DNA from: JAYYPW01 sp036128855
GTDB taxonomy: Bacteria > Pseudomonadota > Gammaproteobacteria > Comchoanobacterales > Comchoanobacteraceae
NCBI GenBank assembly: GCA_036128855.1
Contig: JAYYPW010000010.1
Location: 1 to 44,448, forward strand
Reading direction: 5' to 3'
Length of the DNA: 44,448 bases
Shown: piece by piece, positions 9,687 through 18,997 of the stretch
Numbering within the stretch: position 1 is the first letter of the stretch
Layout: each line of letters begins with the position of its first letter
Made by a program: the position numbers and the translations under genes
Notes under the pieces: model-generated
What the model saw: the letters and a program-made list of their open reading frames with translations, nothing else
What the model was told of the DNA's origin: nothing
Database searches by the model: none

Positions 9687-10742
9687 CTACACCATCTCTT
9701 CGGTTGCAGCCTGTTGCTCAGTCTGTGGTAAAAGCTTAGCGCGAATTTTATTTTCTATCTCATCTGAAAGCTCAGGCTTATCAATCAATAGAGCCCTGAC
9801 ATTATCTTTACCCTGTCCAAGTCGCTCACCTTGATAGCTATACCAAGCTCCAGCTTTTTCAATAACACCCTCTTTTACACCTATATCAATTATTTCTCCG
9901 TGCCTTGAAATACCTTCGTTATAGATAATATCAAAATGCGCCTTTCTAAACGGGGGACTGACTTTGTTTTTAACAATCTTTACCGTTGTTTCGTTACCAT
10001 AAATCTCATCTCCACGCTTTAAAGCCCCTGATCGTCGAATATCTAAGCGCACGGATGAGTAAAACTTTAATGCGTTACCACCAGTAGTCGTTTCTGGATT
10101 TCCAAACATTACCCCTATTTTTAAGCGAATTTGGTTGATAAATACCACCATAGCATTTGAACGCTTAATGTTAGCAGTAAGTTTACGTAAGGCTTGCGAC
10201 ATCAATCGTGCCTGTAATCCTACGTGAGTATCTCCCATATCACCCTCAATCTCTGCCCTTGGAGTTAATGCTGCAACAGAGTCCACAATTACTAAATCTA
10301 CCGCGCCTGATCGTACTAGCATATCTGTTATCTCTAGAGCTTGCTCTCCTGTATCTGGCTGAGAAATTAGTAATTTATCAACATCCACGCCAAGCTTTTC
10401 TGCATAATTAGGATCTAGAGCATGTTCTGCATCAACAAATGCTGCTGTACCACCTGCTTTCTGACATTCTGCTGTTATGTGTAATGTCAATGTAGTTTTA
10501 CCTGATGACTCTGGTCCGTAAATTTCTATTATCCTACCTTTAGGCAATCCACCTATACCTACTGCACAGTCTAAGCTCAAAGAACCAGTAGAGATCGCTT
10601 CGACTTTCTCTTTACTCCCGTCTCCCATACGCATTACAGCGCCTTTGCCGTATTGCCGTTCAATTTGTCCTAAAATGGAGTCTAGAGCTCTATCTTTAGC
10701 AGCGTCTTTTTGTGGTTCTGCCCCTGTTTTTTTCCCAGCCAT
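9687..10742 (-). CDS. recA: Recombinase A
   Basis: RecA coats single-stranded DNA, drives strand exchange and triggers LexA-type autocleavage. The 351 residues match the usual length and align throughout: Walker A GPESSGKT at about residues 66-73, the MAW-like IIEIYGPES region, Walker B LVIVDSVAAL, loop L1 near EIEGDMGDTHVG, loop L2 INQIRLKIGVMFGNPETTTG, and the C-terminal acidic tail. The ATG at 10742 has AGAGGA at good spacing. No clear CTGT-N8-ACAG LexA box is visible upstream, so SOS control cannot be claimed. No recX follows; a doubtful 66-codon frame occupies that place. Confidence 0.97.
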   Translation of the reverse strand: MAGKKTGAEPQKDAAKDRALDSILGQIERQYGKGAVMRMGDGSKEKVEAISTGSLSLDCAVGIGGLPKGRIIEIYGPESSGKTTLTLHITAECQKAGGTAAFVDAEHALDPNYAEKLGVDVDKLLISQPDTGEQALEITDMLVRSGAVDLVIVDSVAALTPRAEIEGDMGDTHVGLQARLMSQALRKLTANIKRSNAMVVFINQIRLKIGVMFGNPETTTGGNALKFYSSVRLDIRRSGALKRGDEIYGNETTVKIVKNKVSPPFRKAHFDIIYNEGISRHGEIIDIGVKEGVIEKAGAWYSYQGERLGQGKDNVRALLIDKPELSDEIENKIRAKLLPQTEQQAATEEMV

Positions 10743-10773
10743 GGTAATCCTCTTATGCGTTATATCTATATTG

Positions 10774-10802
10774 ATACTAGCATGCTACAGATTATGTCAC
10801 AA
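10774..10802 (-). promoter_or_regulatory. Candidate recA promoter
   Basis: On the minus strand, TTGTGA and TAGTAT are separated by 17 bases and lie about 30 bases before the recA start codon. Each box matches the sigma-70 consensus at four of six positions. This is a visual match only. Confidence 0.35.
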
Positions 10803-10885
10803 TAATGTGCAAGGATTTTACATATAGTATTTCACTAGAGACCCAATTCTTTAAGATTTCAGGCTCATTTTGTATGCACTCCCTC

Positions 10886-11818
10886 TTAGAGTCGATTTTT
10901 TTTATGCTCGCTTTGCTGGGTAGGTTTATTATTTTCACTAGACCTATTATGCCCTCTTGCGACTGTTGTATCCGTAGTTATACTACTTGACGTTAGCCCT
11001 GCTTGTTCACTGTCTGGATTTATATCTAATTTCCCTATATCACGATTATACTGTACCAGGTTATTAGTTTTTCTAGCTTCCTCCCTACCTGTGATCCAGG
11101 TGGAAAACCAACCGCGAACTCCTTGGTGATGACTGGCAAACTTTTCCATTAACTCATTTGCACGATTTTTCATTGCCAATCTATGTTCAAAATGATCTTC
11201 TGATGTCACCGCATTACTTGCATTCTGTATATCACCGTATAAACTCTTTACAAGCTTTTTCATATCATCAGGTAAACATTTTACAAGGTCATCGATGCTC
11301 GCAAATTCTGATTGCGTGAAAATGTTATAGTCTTCGATAAGGTCTCTATTATCATCGATTCTTTCAAGCTTATATTGCATACCGAGACCAACTGTTCTTA
11401 GAATTCCCAATACGCCGTCAGCAATAAAATAAATCATCAGTGGTTTTTTAAACTCTGAAAGTGCAATTGCACCAGCAATAGCTCCAGCAATGATAGGAGC
11501 AAACGCAATTAAAGCAATACAGGCAATCAATGCTAAGGACAAAACAGTCATCAATATCATATCAAAACCTTCTCTTTCGGCATGCTGTCCTCGCACCCTT
11601 CTCACATCGGCATAAAACTGCTCTTCGGCGCTTGGCTTCTCAGTGCCTTTTTTCGAAAAAATTGGGAACTTTTCATTAAATTGATTATCCCTCCCTTCTG
11701 CTTTGATATCAACCAGATTACATTTATCAAAAATATCTTTTAATGTCATATTTTGGCTACACAAAAATAAAGCGATTTTCGTTGTGTATTCTAGTGCTTT
11801 ATCGGTTTGATCTGTCAT
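10886..11818 (-). CDS. Unknown protein with central membrane hairpin
   Basis: This 310-residue protein has a soluble N-terminal part (residues 1-85), a strongly hydrophobic stretch at 86-120 that can form a hairpin, a weaker one at 127-146, then a polar helical region and a hydrophilic, Ser/Thr/Asn/Lys-rich tail ending HKKNRL. The layout (soluble head, membrane hairpin, charged tail) resembles that of the unrelated-looking 292-residue protein at 21081-21959 in the same island. I find no family motif or catalytic site. Membrane-hairpin proteins of this kind are common among secreted proteins of intracellular bacteria, but that is inference from layout only. The ATG at 11818 has only a weak ribosome site. 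Confidence 0.6.
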   Translation of the reverse strand: MTDQTDKALEYTTKIALFLCSQNMTLKDIFDKCNLVDIKAEGRDNQFNEKFPIFSKKGTEKPSAEEQFYADVRRVRGQHAEREGFDMILMTVLSLALIACIALIAFAPIIAGAIAGAIALSEFKKPLMIYFIADGVLGILRTVGLGMQYKLERIDDNRDLIEDYNIFTQSEFASIDDLVKCLPDDMKKLVKSLYGDIQNASNAVTSEDHFEHRLAMKNRANELMEKFASHHQGVRGWFSTWITGREEARKTNNLVQYNRDIGKLDINPDSEQAGLTSSSITTDTTVARGHNRSSENNKPTQQSEHKKNRL

Positions 11819-12404
11819 AGTAGTTCCTATTTTTTTAATATTAATAATTGTATAGTCCCTATGTAATTATATTGCTCATTTTTTTGTATCAAAACTATAT
11901 TTTATACTAATTACTTTTATGACACTTATGGTGATTATGCATGTAAATCCTTGATCACCCTGTTTATTGTTTATATATTTATATCATAAAAACACGCTGG
12001 AGAATTCTTTTATCTACAACAGGTATGTTCTATGCCGAATAATTCTGGGGGTAATTACCAAAATAAGCTCATGAAGTGGACCAAGCACCTGCATATCTAT
12101 ACTAAGTGTTGTGCCAGGTGACTTTATCAGATGACTACAATACGGCCTAGGTATTGCACCCATCTAATTGATTGCGGTAAAAAAGTCGATAAACATGAAC
12201 CCAAAGACAACGCTCCCGAAAGCCTTAGATGTACTTGTACTACTCATGCGTCACCTTTTGATCAGTTACAAAGATGTGCACAATAACATACGGGTATCTA
12301 ACACCCACAAGTGTTGCTAAAAGATTTGTCGTCTATGTCCGTACTCTATAAATCTCTACCCTAAGGGTTTACCCAATCTGATAGGATAGCTTACAGATTA
12401 TTGT
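11819..12404. other. Intergenic stretch without recognised gene
   Basis: There are 586 bases between two minus-strand genes. The part near 11819-11990 is very AT-rich and could hold the promoter of the membrane-hairpin gene. From about 12030 to 12390 the composition is closer to coding, but every frame is broken by stops within about 30 codons. This may be decayed coding sequence. No inverted repeats typical of insertion sequences were noticed. Confidence 0.4.
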
Positions 12405-12659
12405 TTAAACGTTTATTTCTTTTGGTATATCTTGATTGGATGCAAATAGACTTTTAAATGGCTTTGCGCTAAAGATATGATGAACAGATAACCCAAAAAC
12501 CGCAGCTATTTTGAAAGCCAGTGATAAACTAGGGTTGTACTGTTCTCTTTCTAGAAATCCAATAGTTTGTGGGTTTACTTGAACGCGCTTAGCTAGTTCT
12601 TGTCTAGAAATATCTCGCTCTATGCGTAATAATTTGATGCGGTTATAAATTTTTTCCAT
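12405..12659 (-). CDS. XRE-family HTH transcriptional regulator
   Basis: The 84 residues are almost entirely one Cro/C1-type helix-turn-helix domain (about residues 5-60). IKLLRIERDISRQELAKRVQ is helices 1-2, VNPQTIGFLEREQYNPSLSL covers the recognition helix and following turn, and AFKIAAVFGLSVHHIF is helices 4-5. Length and sequence fit the small YgzD-like regulators, in which QTIxxLExxxYNPSL is typical. These usually sit beside a membrane-protein gene, as here: the multi-pass protein at 12753-13589 ends 93 bases upstream on the same strand. It probably controls that pair, although its operator was not identified. Confidence 0.88.
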   Translation of the reverse strand: MEKIYNRIKLLRIERDISRQELAKRVQVNPQTIGFLEREQYNPSLSLAFKIAAVFGLSVHHIFSAKPFKSLFASNQDIPKEINV

Positions 12660-12752
12660 GATACTGGTGCTCTACTCTCTTATTGGTGAAAAACGTTTAA
12701 GTTGACCTGTGCGCCATATACACTGGGTAATGTGGTATATGGCTCATGGTTT

Positions 12753-13589
12753 TTAGCTACTGGTGTGTGGTATTTTGTGACCGTTCCAAGCAGCTAGAAA
12801 ATCTGGTAAATCATTTAGCAAGTATGATGTGAAGTAGACGACCCCAACATACATATAGCCGACTGGAATCTTATAAAACTTTTCAACAAGGTCAACATAG
12901 TAAAATAGTAAACCACTCATCAAAAAGGGGAAAAATTTGCTGTATGAGTAAGCATAGGCCTGCCAAAAACGGGCATTTTGATTTTCTCTTTCGTCATAGT
13001 TTTTATCTGTTGACATATTTGGTTGTGTACTCCAACCCCACATAGGTGTGTTAAAACTAATTTCTTGCACGAGACTTTCTTCAGGGCTCTCGAGGTAGAA
13101 GATATGTCCAGGTCGAAGATTATAAAGACCTATCTTGAATATTATAATACATGAAAAAAACTGATATGTACTCATAAATTGTAGTATCTTATTCGGATTT
13201 TGTATAAGAAACAGAGCAGTACAATTAGCAAGCATTAGTATCGCGATCAACAACATCTGACAGGTATTCTTATGTTTAAATAGAAGTACTTTGTGTGCAC
13301 GCTCATCAAAAATCATATTTTGGAAAATGGTGAATGGGAACATGATCGAAAAAAATACACAGAACGTAGAATCGAACGTCCATGGTGCCGAGCTTATTTC
13401 AAATAAGTGTTTACTACTTGGGGACGCATTTACAAAAAGTGTGTCTATATAGTCATTGGGAAGTATTGCTACTATAAGTAACACAAATAACATATGCCAT
13501 AGATAAAAATTAGCAATAAAAAAAAGCAGTTTCACTTTTTTAATGCTATCGCTCAGTAAATAGTTTTGCTCTGTAGTTGTGCTTATCAT
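12753..13589 (-). CDS. Unrecognised multi-pass membrane protein next to HTH regulator
   Basis: This 278-residue protein has about six hydrophobic segments: near residues 22-43, 72-92, 108-126, 138-155, 218-232 and 243-258. The longest soluble stretch (about 160-215) is acidic and polar, with NTPMWGWSTQPNMSTDKNYD. No transporter signature or conserved catalytic motif was recognised. It is followed on the same strand by the XRE regulator, 93 bases away. That pairing resembles small regulator and membrane-protein modules, though here the membrane gene comes first. It may be the regulator's target or sensor partner; this is inference. Confidence 0.6.
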   Translation of the reverse strand: MISTTTEQNYLLSDSIKKVKLLFFIANFYLWHMLFVLLIVAILPNDYIDTLFVNASPSSKHLFEISSAPWTFDSTFCVFFSIMFPFTIFQNMIFDERAHKVLLFKHKNTCQMLLIAILMLANCTALFLIQNPNKILQFMSTYQFFSCIIIFKIGLYNLRPGHIFYLESPEESLVQEISFNTPMWGWSTQPNMSTDKNYDERENQNARFWQAYAYSYSKFFPFLMSGLLFYYVDLVEKFYKIPVGYMYVGVVYFTSYLLNDLPDFLAAWNGHKIPHTSS

Positions 13590-13861
13590 GATATCTCCTC
13601 TGTTATTGCCATAATAAAAATCAAATATATTGCTATTTCACAATACATGTTATTACATTATATTAATTTGTTATGTATGTACAACTTTTTATTTATATTT
13701 ATAAACTTTTTTTGGATTTTTGCCAATTGAGTAGTGTTTATCAGCATCTGTAGTTTACTTGTTCTGTGTGATTCGCTATAGATCTCAGGAGTCTAATGGC
13801 AATATCAACTACAACGAAACTCATTTGTCTTGTTAATTTAATATTGTTTGGCCGGCTTTCT

Positions 13862-14206
13862 TTATGCCATCTGCCCAGCAAGCTTGCTATCCTCTTCAAC
13901 AATATAACCTGTATAATAGGCTAGCCACTTAATTAGGCTCATAATTATGTTGTGTTTACTTAAATACCTATCACTTACTGTTCTAGTATCTTGTGAGGGC
14001 TGTTTCAATGTAACATGAGATGCTATATCGTTTTTTAAGGTTTTGTTTGTAACTATGTAACACGTGATACTATAGAGCTTGAGTAATACTAAACAATAAT
14101 ACTCAGGCTGATATAAGTACCTCTTACCTCTATCCTCTTTGAACCCATAGCTGTACCTTGATTTTTGGTTTGAGATTACTGAGAAGCGCTTGAATATCGT
14201 CTGCAT
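13862..14206 (-). CDS. Hypothetical small protein after the ankyrin-like gene
   Basis: This is a 114-codon frame on the minus strand, starting 34 bases after the stop of the ankyrin-like gene. The product is rich in Tyr, Lys and Ser, with no recognisable domain and no good ribosome site. One moderately hydrophobic stretch (NIIMSLIKWLAYYTGYIV) lies near the C-terminus. It could be the last gene of the minus-strand run 20878-13862 or a chance frame in AT-rich DNA. The 270 bases upstream of 13862 to 13590 hold no gene. Confidence 0.35.
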   Translation of the reverse strand: MQTIFKRFSVISNQKSRYSYGFKEDRGKRYLYQPEYYCLVLLKLYSITCYIVTNKTLKNDIASHVTLKQPSQDTRTVSDRYLSKHNIIMSLIKWLAYYTGYIVEEDSKLAGQMA

Positions 14207-14240
14207 CTTTTTTGTTAATAATCTTCTAACGATTAAATAT

Positions 14241-16046
14241 TCACTTTCCTTCAGATGATGGCCCTAAGTGTTTAGTCGGTGCTGACCTTTCACTTTTCTG
14301 GCTATTTGGGCTAGTCTTTCTGATAGGGCTTATATTAAGCCCCATAGTATTACGTAAACTATCTTCTGACCATATGTCTTTTTCTTTGGCCCAAAAAGGT
14401 AATCTTGGTGTTACACTTGTTGTATTCATTGACATCCAATCCTCAATGTCTTTATTTGTTTTTTCCACACTCTCTAAACTTGGCAAAAAACTTGGTTTTT
14501 CCACACTCTCTAAACTTGGGAAAAAACTCGGTTTTTCCTTTGCATATGTCATATTGTTAGAGGGTTTTATTTGCACCTGCGCAGTACCATCGTTTACGCT
14601 CCAGAAATCGCCACCCCTATCCTGACTAACTGCATTATTCCACTGTCTTGCTTCTTCGACGGCAGCCTTTAACTCTGGCCAGTCACTATCCTCTAACGGT
14701 GATCCAATACACTCTTGATGTGTTATCTCTTTGTCTTTTTCCTGTTCTTTGGCGCCAACTTTACGCTGACCTAGTAGCGTATGTGCATTGTATTTATTCT
14801 CTACTTGGTCTTCTGCTTTTTTTGTTAGTTTATTAGCCGCTATATTACTCGTGAATGTAGTCTGAGATAGTGTTTTTCTACGAAATTTACGCAAACTCTC
14901 TATTTTTTGGTTGATTTGTTCATAATCATGCGATGCTGGGGGCGCCTTTGGAGTGAATGATGTTCGGCTTCTTTGATTCGCTAATATTTGTAGTATGACT
15001 GTTGCCTCACTGGGATGTTGTCCGGATACCTCATTCCCAAAATGCTTTACAATGAAATCTATAAATGCCTTTACTATTGTCATACGTCCAGTTGTTGTAG
15101 CATGGTGTAAATTATTATAACCATCTCTGTTCACGTGCATAACCTGTGCTTTCAAACCTGCTTTATCCCCTTTAAAATAAAGCTCTAATAAACCCAATAC
15201 AGTTTGAAGATTGTGTAAATTGCCTCCCACTAAAGCTTGCTGTAATGGCGTAAAATTCCTTTTATTTTCTGTTAATAACCATATTTTCAATTTATCATAA
15301 TCTTGATTAGACCACTCCACCAGCGTTTCGAGTAGTCTCTCAACATTAGTCTCACCTCCTTGCATGAGGGCCGATAAAAACACCGTAAATCCAGCACGAT
15401 TTTTTTCCATCATAAGCGCCAAAACTTTTTCTCTATAATCATCTAGAAAAAACTCCAACGCATTAAGAAGTAACACAAGATTTTTTGTTGATCCTTGCTT
15501 AGTGATCTGATGGATTAAATTAAAATGGGCATCGTTTTTTTGAATTAAGCAATAAAAAGCAATATCTCTATGTGAAGGAGCTACATATTTCATTAATCCC
15601 TCAATGAGAATTTCTAGATTATGTTCATTCCCTTGCATACAAGCTTTTTGTAGTAAGCTTAGCTTATCTCGCTTTGGATATACTAGAAAAAATAGTAATA
15701 ACCCTCTATCGTCTCTTATCTTTGCCCACAACATATCCATAAGGAAAGCTTGTAAAGCCAATTTCTCCGTATCATATACAACTTTTTCTTCATCAAGCCC
15801 TGTTTCTGCCATAGCTAAAACTTCATCTACTATTGTGTCACCATTATAACTGGAAGTTTCTTTTAAATCTGAAGTGGAGATAGACTCTAACATGGTACAC
15901 CAAGCTTGTTTTTTACTCTTATTATCAAGCTTTGTACTGTTAATTATCTTTGAGAGCATGATTCTATGTTTTCTAAATAAATGAGGACGCATACTCATTA
16001 AATGCGTTAAAATCGCTATATTACACTGACACAATAATAGATGCAA
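14241..16046 (-). CDS. Ankyrin-like repeat protein
   Basis: The predicted length is 601 residues from 16046; a start at Met17 or Met30 is also possible. Residues 130-335 hold five repeats of about 45 residues of the form xLxxAxxxGxxxNLExLLexL, starting near 130, 175, 221, 266 and 311 (for example LLQKACMQGNEHNLEILIEG and FTPLQQALVGGNLHNLQTVL). Each contains the paired-helix pattern of ankyrin repeats with a longer second helix. The C-terminal half is polar and has a perfect-period 13-residue tandem duplication, KPSF(F/L)PSLESVE, encoded around 14460-14537. Ankyrin-type repeats bind other proteins and are common in host-directed proteins of intracellular bacteria. The gene starts 42 bases after the kinase-like gene and is likely co-transcribed with it. 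Confidence 0.65.
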   Translation of the reverse strand: MHLLLCQCNIAILTHLMSMRPHLFRKHRIMLSKIINSTKLDNKSKKQAWCTMLESISTSDLKETSSYNGDTIVDEVLAMAETGLDEEKVVYDTEKLALQAFLMDMLWAKIRDDRGLLLFFLVYPKRDKLSLLQKACMQGNEHNLEILIEGLMKYVAPSHRDIAFYCLIQKNDAHFNLIHQITKQGSTKNLVLLLNALEFFLDDYREKVLALMMEKNRAGFTVFLSALMQGGETNVERLLETLVEWSNQDYDKLKIWLLTENKRNFTPLQQALVGGNLHNLQTVLGLLELYFKGDKAGLKAQVMHVNRDGYNNLHHATTTGRMTIVKAFIDFIVKHFGNEVSGQHPSEATVILQILANQRSRTSFTPKAPPASHDYEQINQKIESLRKFRRKTLSQTTFTSNIAANKLTKKAEDQVENKYNAHTLLGQRKVGAKEQEKDKEITHQECIGSPLEDSDWPELKAAVEEARQWNNAVSQDRGGDFWSVNDGTAQVQIKPSNNMTYAKEKPSFFPSLESVEKPSFLPSLESVEKTNKDIEDWMSMNTTSVTPRLPFWAKEKDIWSEDSLRNTMGLNISPIRKTSPNSQKSERSAPTKHLGPSSEGK

Positions 16047-16088
16047 GAGGTCGTGACAGCTTAAGGGTACGACTCAGATTAAGGTCAA

Positions 16089-17927
16089 TCATCTTGACAT
16101 GATATATTCAAAGTCTGGCGAATTTGGTCTTTTTTTCTCCTCTTCACTCAAGTAATATTGTTTGTCTATGGCTAAAGGGGTATAGAAAGATTCATCTCCG
16201 GACCTAAAAATATTTATTTCATCTAGAAATAGAGATTCTACTCTCGACTTAGTGGTATCTTTAACACCTCTATTCGAATTATAGCTCTTTAAAAAGCTTT
16301 TGATATAAGCAATATCATCTTTATGCTCTGATGATCCACTAATAATGTTTTCGACTTGTTCAATTTCCCCTCGTCGTATAAAGTCCATCAACAAATCATA
16401 CTTATATTCTAACGGCATAGACGTAATACTTGTAGACATGCTAAGTATGTGAAGTATATCTCTTCTTGTTAGAATTCTTGATTCAAATAATTGATTTTGG
16501 CAGATAGCTCGATAGACTAGGTACTCTTTAAAGTTTTTTTCTATGGAATCTATCTGTTTTTGCACCCAAGGAAAACCTATGAGCTCTCTAGAATAAATTC
16601 TAAAACCTAACATTCCTACTATACTTTTAATAGCATAAGGGCCACCGTCGACACAAATATTAACTAGATTCCATGAGCTATTCTCATACCAGTTTTCTAC
16701 TTTTTTGTTATAGTCTAATGGTCTATCAACTAGCTCCGCAATATCACATAGTAACTGATAAAGAAGTAGTTTCGCTTCTTTTTGTATATTGTCTTTTTGA
16801 TACTGGTTGCTTACGAAGCCATCGTAATTCTCTTTTTCACATATGATGATGCAGTTTAACAGGAATGCATAGCTGTCATAAAAAGCCATAGTCAGGAAGC
16901 TAGCTCGAGTGATTTTATCCCATAACTTGTGCGGTATACATAATTCGGAATGTTGACTAAAGAACCCCCATCCCTGCATTTGTGTCATTCCATTAGTTTC
17001 TATTTTTAATGGAGGCATACCAATCCCAGGGGACACAGTAACTTTGTTATTTTTAAACGTTGGTCGGGAGGGTGCTATTATTTCTCCTTTATTTGTTGTT
17101 GTTGGTTTGAAGTAATAATATGGCCAGTCATCTATGATGGTAAATACAACTTTGTCACCTCGTACATCTCTAAGTATATTGTCCAACTTTAGATCACCAT
17201 GACTTATATTTCGCGCATGTTTATCTGTGAGCTGCTTTCCAACCTGTTCGAGGTACTCTAGGTGGTCATTCTCGAGTAACTTTTTATCGAGCAAACTGTC
17301 CACAAGATCTTCGCCTGCATATTCTATTAGATAGCGTTCAGAATCTTTTCCTATATTATTCTGTTCTATATGACGATTCCGGGCATTTTTTTTTGTAAAG
17401 AAACCTGCTTCTATACGGCTTAAACCTATTTTTTCTATTTCAGCTTTTTCAGGCTTTTCTATAATCATTTTCTTATGGATCTGTGTCTCTATTATACGCT
17501 TAGCAACAACCTCTCCATTGTCAAAGTAAAATAATATTTTTGGCTTATTCTTCTTAAAGATTCCTGCTCTTGCCACTTCTTTGGTAGAGAGTAATAACAT
17601 CAAGCCCAATTGTGAGTCCATAAACACTTCGATAGATCGATCTAATCCATAGCGCTTTTCACCATTCAGTATAGTATCGTTTATCTTTTGTCGATATATT
17701 TTTACGTTGCCTCGATATCTTATTATGTGATCGTGATTGATTTCTAGGCGACGTACAATATCACGAATCACCGAGACATCTACCAATTTCTTTAGCGTAT
17801 TTAATGCCTGAGAATTACTTGTACTATCAACTTCATAGGAGTTAGTAAGCCTACGGAGAAAAGAGGTGAGTAATTTTAGTTGCTTAGAAAGATCGTAAGT
17901 GTGACATGAATTGTCAAAAGAACTCAT
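16089..17927 (-). CDS. Divergent kinase-like protein (paralogue 1, IDDWP type)
   Basis: This protein has 612 residues from ATG 17927, where AGGA lies 10 bases upstream; a GTG at 17948 is an alternative. Near residue 243 it has ISHGDLKLDNIL, which matches the kinase catalytic loop HxDxxxxN (H243, D245, N250), followed by VVFTIIDDWP (about 261-269), where two Asp stand in place of the metal-binding DFG or IDxD of protein and aminoglycoside kinases. The earlier RYLIEYAGEDL could be the hinge region. The gene at 18998-20878 matches it along its length, including RSIE, PKILF/PKLLL, PGxxxPP, FYDSYAFL and (D)GP(Y/F). Target and activity are unknown. It could be a kinase, a phosphotransferase or a pseudokinase effector. 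Confidence 0.7.
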   Translation of the reverse strand: MSSFDNSCHTYDLSKQLKLLTSFLRRLTNSYEVDSTSNSQALNTLKKLVDVSVIRDIVRRLEINHDHIIRYRGNVKIYRQKINDTILNGEKRYGLDRSIEVFMDSQLGLMLLLSTKEVARAGIFKKNKPKILFYFDNGEVVAKRIIETQIHKKMIIEKPEKAEIEKIGLSRIEAGFFTKKNARNRHIEQNNIGKDSERYLIEYAGEDLVDSLLDKKLLENDHLEYLEQVGKQLTDKHARNISHGDLKLDNILRDVRGDKVVFTIIDDWPYYYFKPTTTNKGEIIAPSRPTFKNNKVTVSPGIGMPPLKIETNGMTQMQGWGFFSQHSELCIPHKLWDKITRASFLTMAFYDSYAFLLNCIIICEKENYDGFVSNQYQKDNIQKEAKLLLYQLLCDIAELVDRPLDYNKKVENWYENSSWNLVNICVDGGPYAIKSIVGMLGFRIYSRELIGFPWVQKQIDSIEKNFKEYLVYRAICQNQLFESRILTRRDILHILSMSTSITSMPLEYKYDLLMDFIRRGEIEQVENIISGSSEHKDDIAYIKSFLKSYNSNRGVKDTTKSRVESLFLDEINIFRSGDESFYTPLAIDKQYYLSEEEKKRPNSPDFEYIMSR

Positions 17928-18048
17928 AAATACAATATCCTGATACACAAAGAATGGTATCGTTAGGGGCTAAGAATAATAACAGAATGACTATTGTAAC
18001 GATAAACTGCTATAATGCAAATGGTTTTATTGTTTAATGTTGTCTTAT

Positions 18049-18933
18049 CTAAGCTGACGGCTTTGGCGTTTTGGGTTGGGGGGGGTTACGAATTGGCTCT
18101 GCCGGACGAAACTTTTTTGATTGTAGATCAATTGTGCTTTCTTGCTGCAAAGCTGCATTTATATCCGATAAAGACTCTCTCATTGACTGACCCGTAGTAT
18201 GACGCATTTTTGTTACTCTAAAATACTTGGGAGTATGTTTTAGTTTAATATCTAGAGTTCCTGTTATGATTTTATTTAACTCTTGTTCAAATGTATCCTT
18301 ATCCATCGTGGTATTGTTGGCGACTTCAACCAAATAGTCTGTAATAATTGGACCAACTCTTGGATGTTCAAGGGGTAGTCCATGGTCTGACTTTTGGTTC
18401 ACGATGAGGGCTTCCAGAACTTTAATATGTCTCTCCATGAAATTTAGACTCTCATTGAGTTTCTCAACAGCATCATCCCCTGTGTTAGTTTCATGTAATG
18501 CACCATCAATCAACGAGTTGAATGCTAATCTTTCGTCAATTTCTTCCCACTGCCCCGTCAGTAACTCTTTTCCTGCCAATGAATTGGCTTCAATGCTATC
18601 AAATCGCTCCCTGAGCTCATCAAATCGTTTACGAGATTGAGTCAGTTTTTTGTTCGGCAATTTCAAATCATCCGTTTGATTTTTTATCTCACTTAATAAA
18701 CGCCGCATAGTATTATACTGATATTCATAATCTGTCTCTTCTGTCACAAAATTTTCACTATTGTCACTTTCATTTTGATTATCTGGCTCTAACTCAGCTA
18801 GCAACTTTTCATATTCTTTAACTTTTTTCAGAATATCCGTTACTTGCACAGCAAAAATCTTTTGACTGAATTCGCCTCTCTCAATTTGAGCACATATCCT
18901 CTTAACATCACCTATATCTGTTGTATCTCTCAT
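18049..18933 (-). CDS. Helical, partly coiled-coil protein between the kinase-like paralogues
   Basis: The protein has 294 residues, is highly charged and has no membrane segment. Residues 25-130 are rich in Glu, Lys and Leu with heptad-like spacing (ILKKVKEYEKLLAELE, LTQSRKRFDELRERFDSIEA), which suggests coiled coils; the 150-185 region (LNESLNFMERHIKVLEALI) looks similar. The C-terminus is Pro-rich (PAEPIRNPPQPKTPKPSA), possibly unstructured. I recognise no family. It lies 64 bases after kinase-like paralogue 2 and about 120 before paralogue 1 on the same strand. It may therefore be a partner, chaperone or substrate of these proteins. A weak GGGA precedes the ATG at 18933. Confidence 0.6.
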   Translation of the reverse strand: MRDTTDIGDVKRICAQIERGEFSQKIFAVQVTDILKKVKEYEKLLAELEPDNQNESDNSENFVTEETDYEYQYNTMRRLLSEIKNQTDDLKLPNKKLTQSRKRFDELRERFDSIEANSLAGKELLTGQWEEIDERLAFNSLIDGALHETNTGDDAVEKLNESLNFMERHIKVLEALIVNQKSDHGLPLEHPRVGPIITDYLVEVANNTTMDKDTFEQELNKIITGTLDIKLKHTPKYFRVTKMRHTTGQSMRESLSDINAALQQESTIDLQSKKFRPAEPIRNPPQPKTPKPSA

Positions 18934-18997
18934 TTTAATCCCAACTTGATAAAATATATTTTTGTATAGTACAGAGGCTAGCTTTTGTCAGTTTTTT

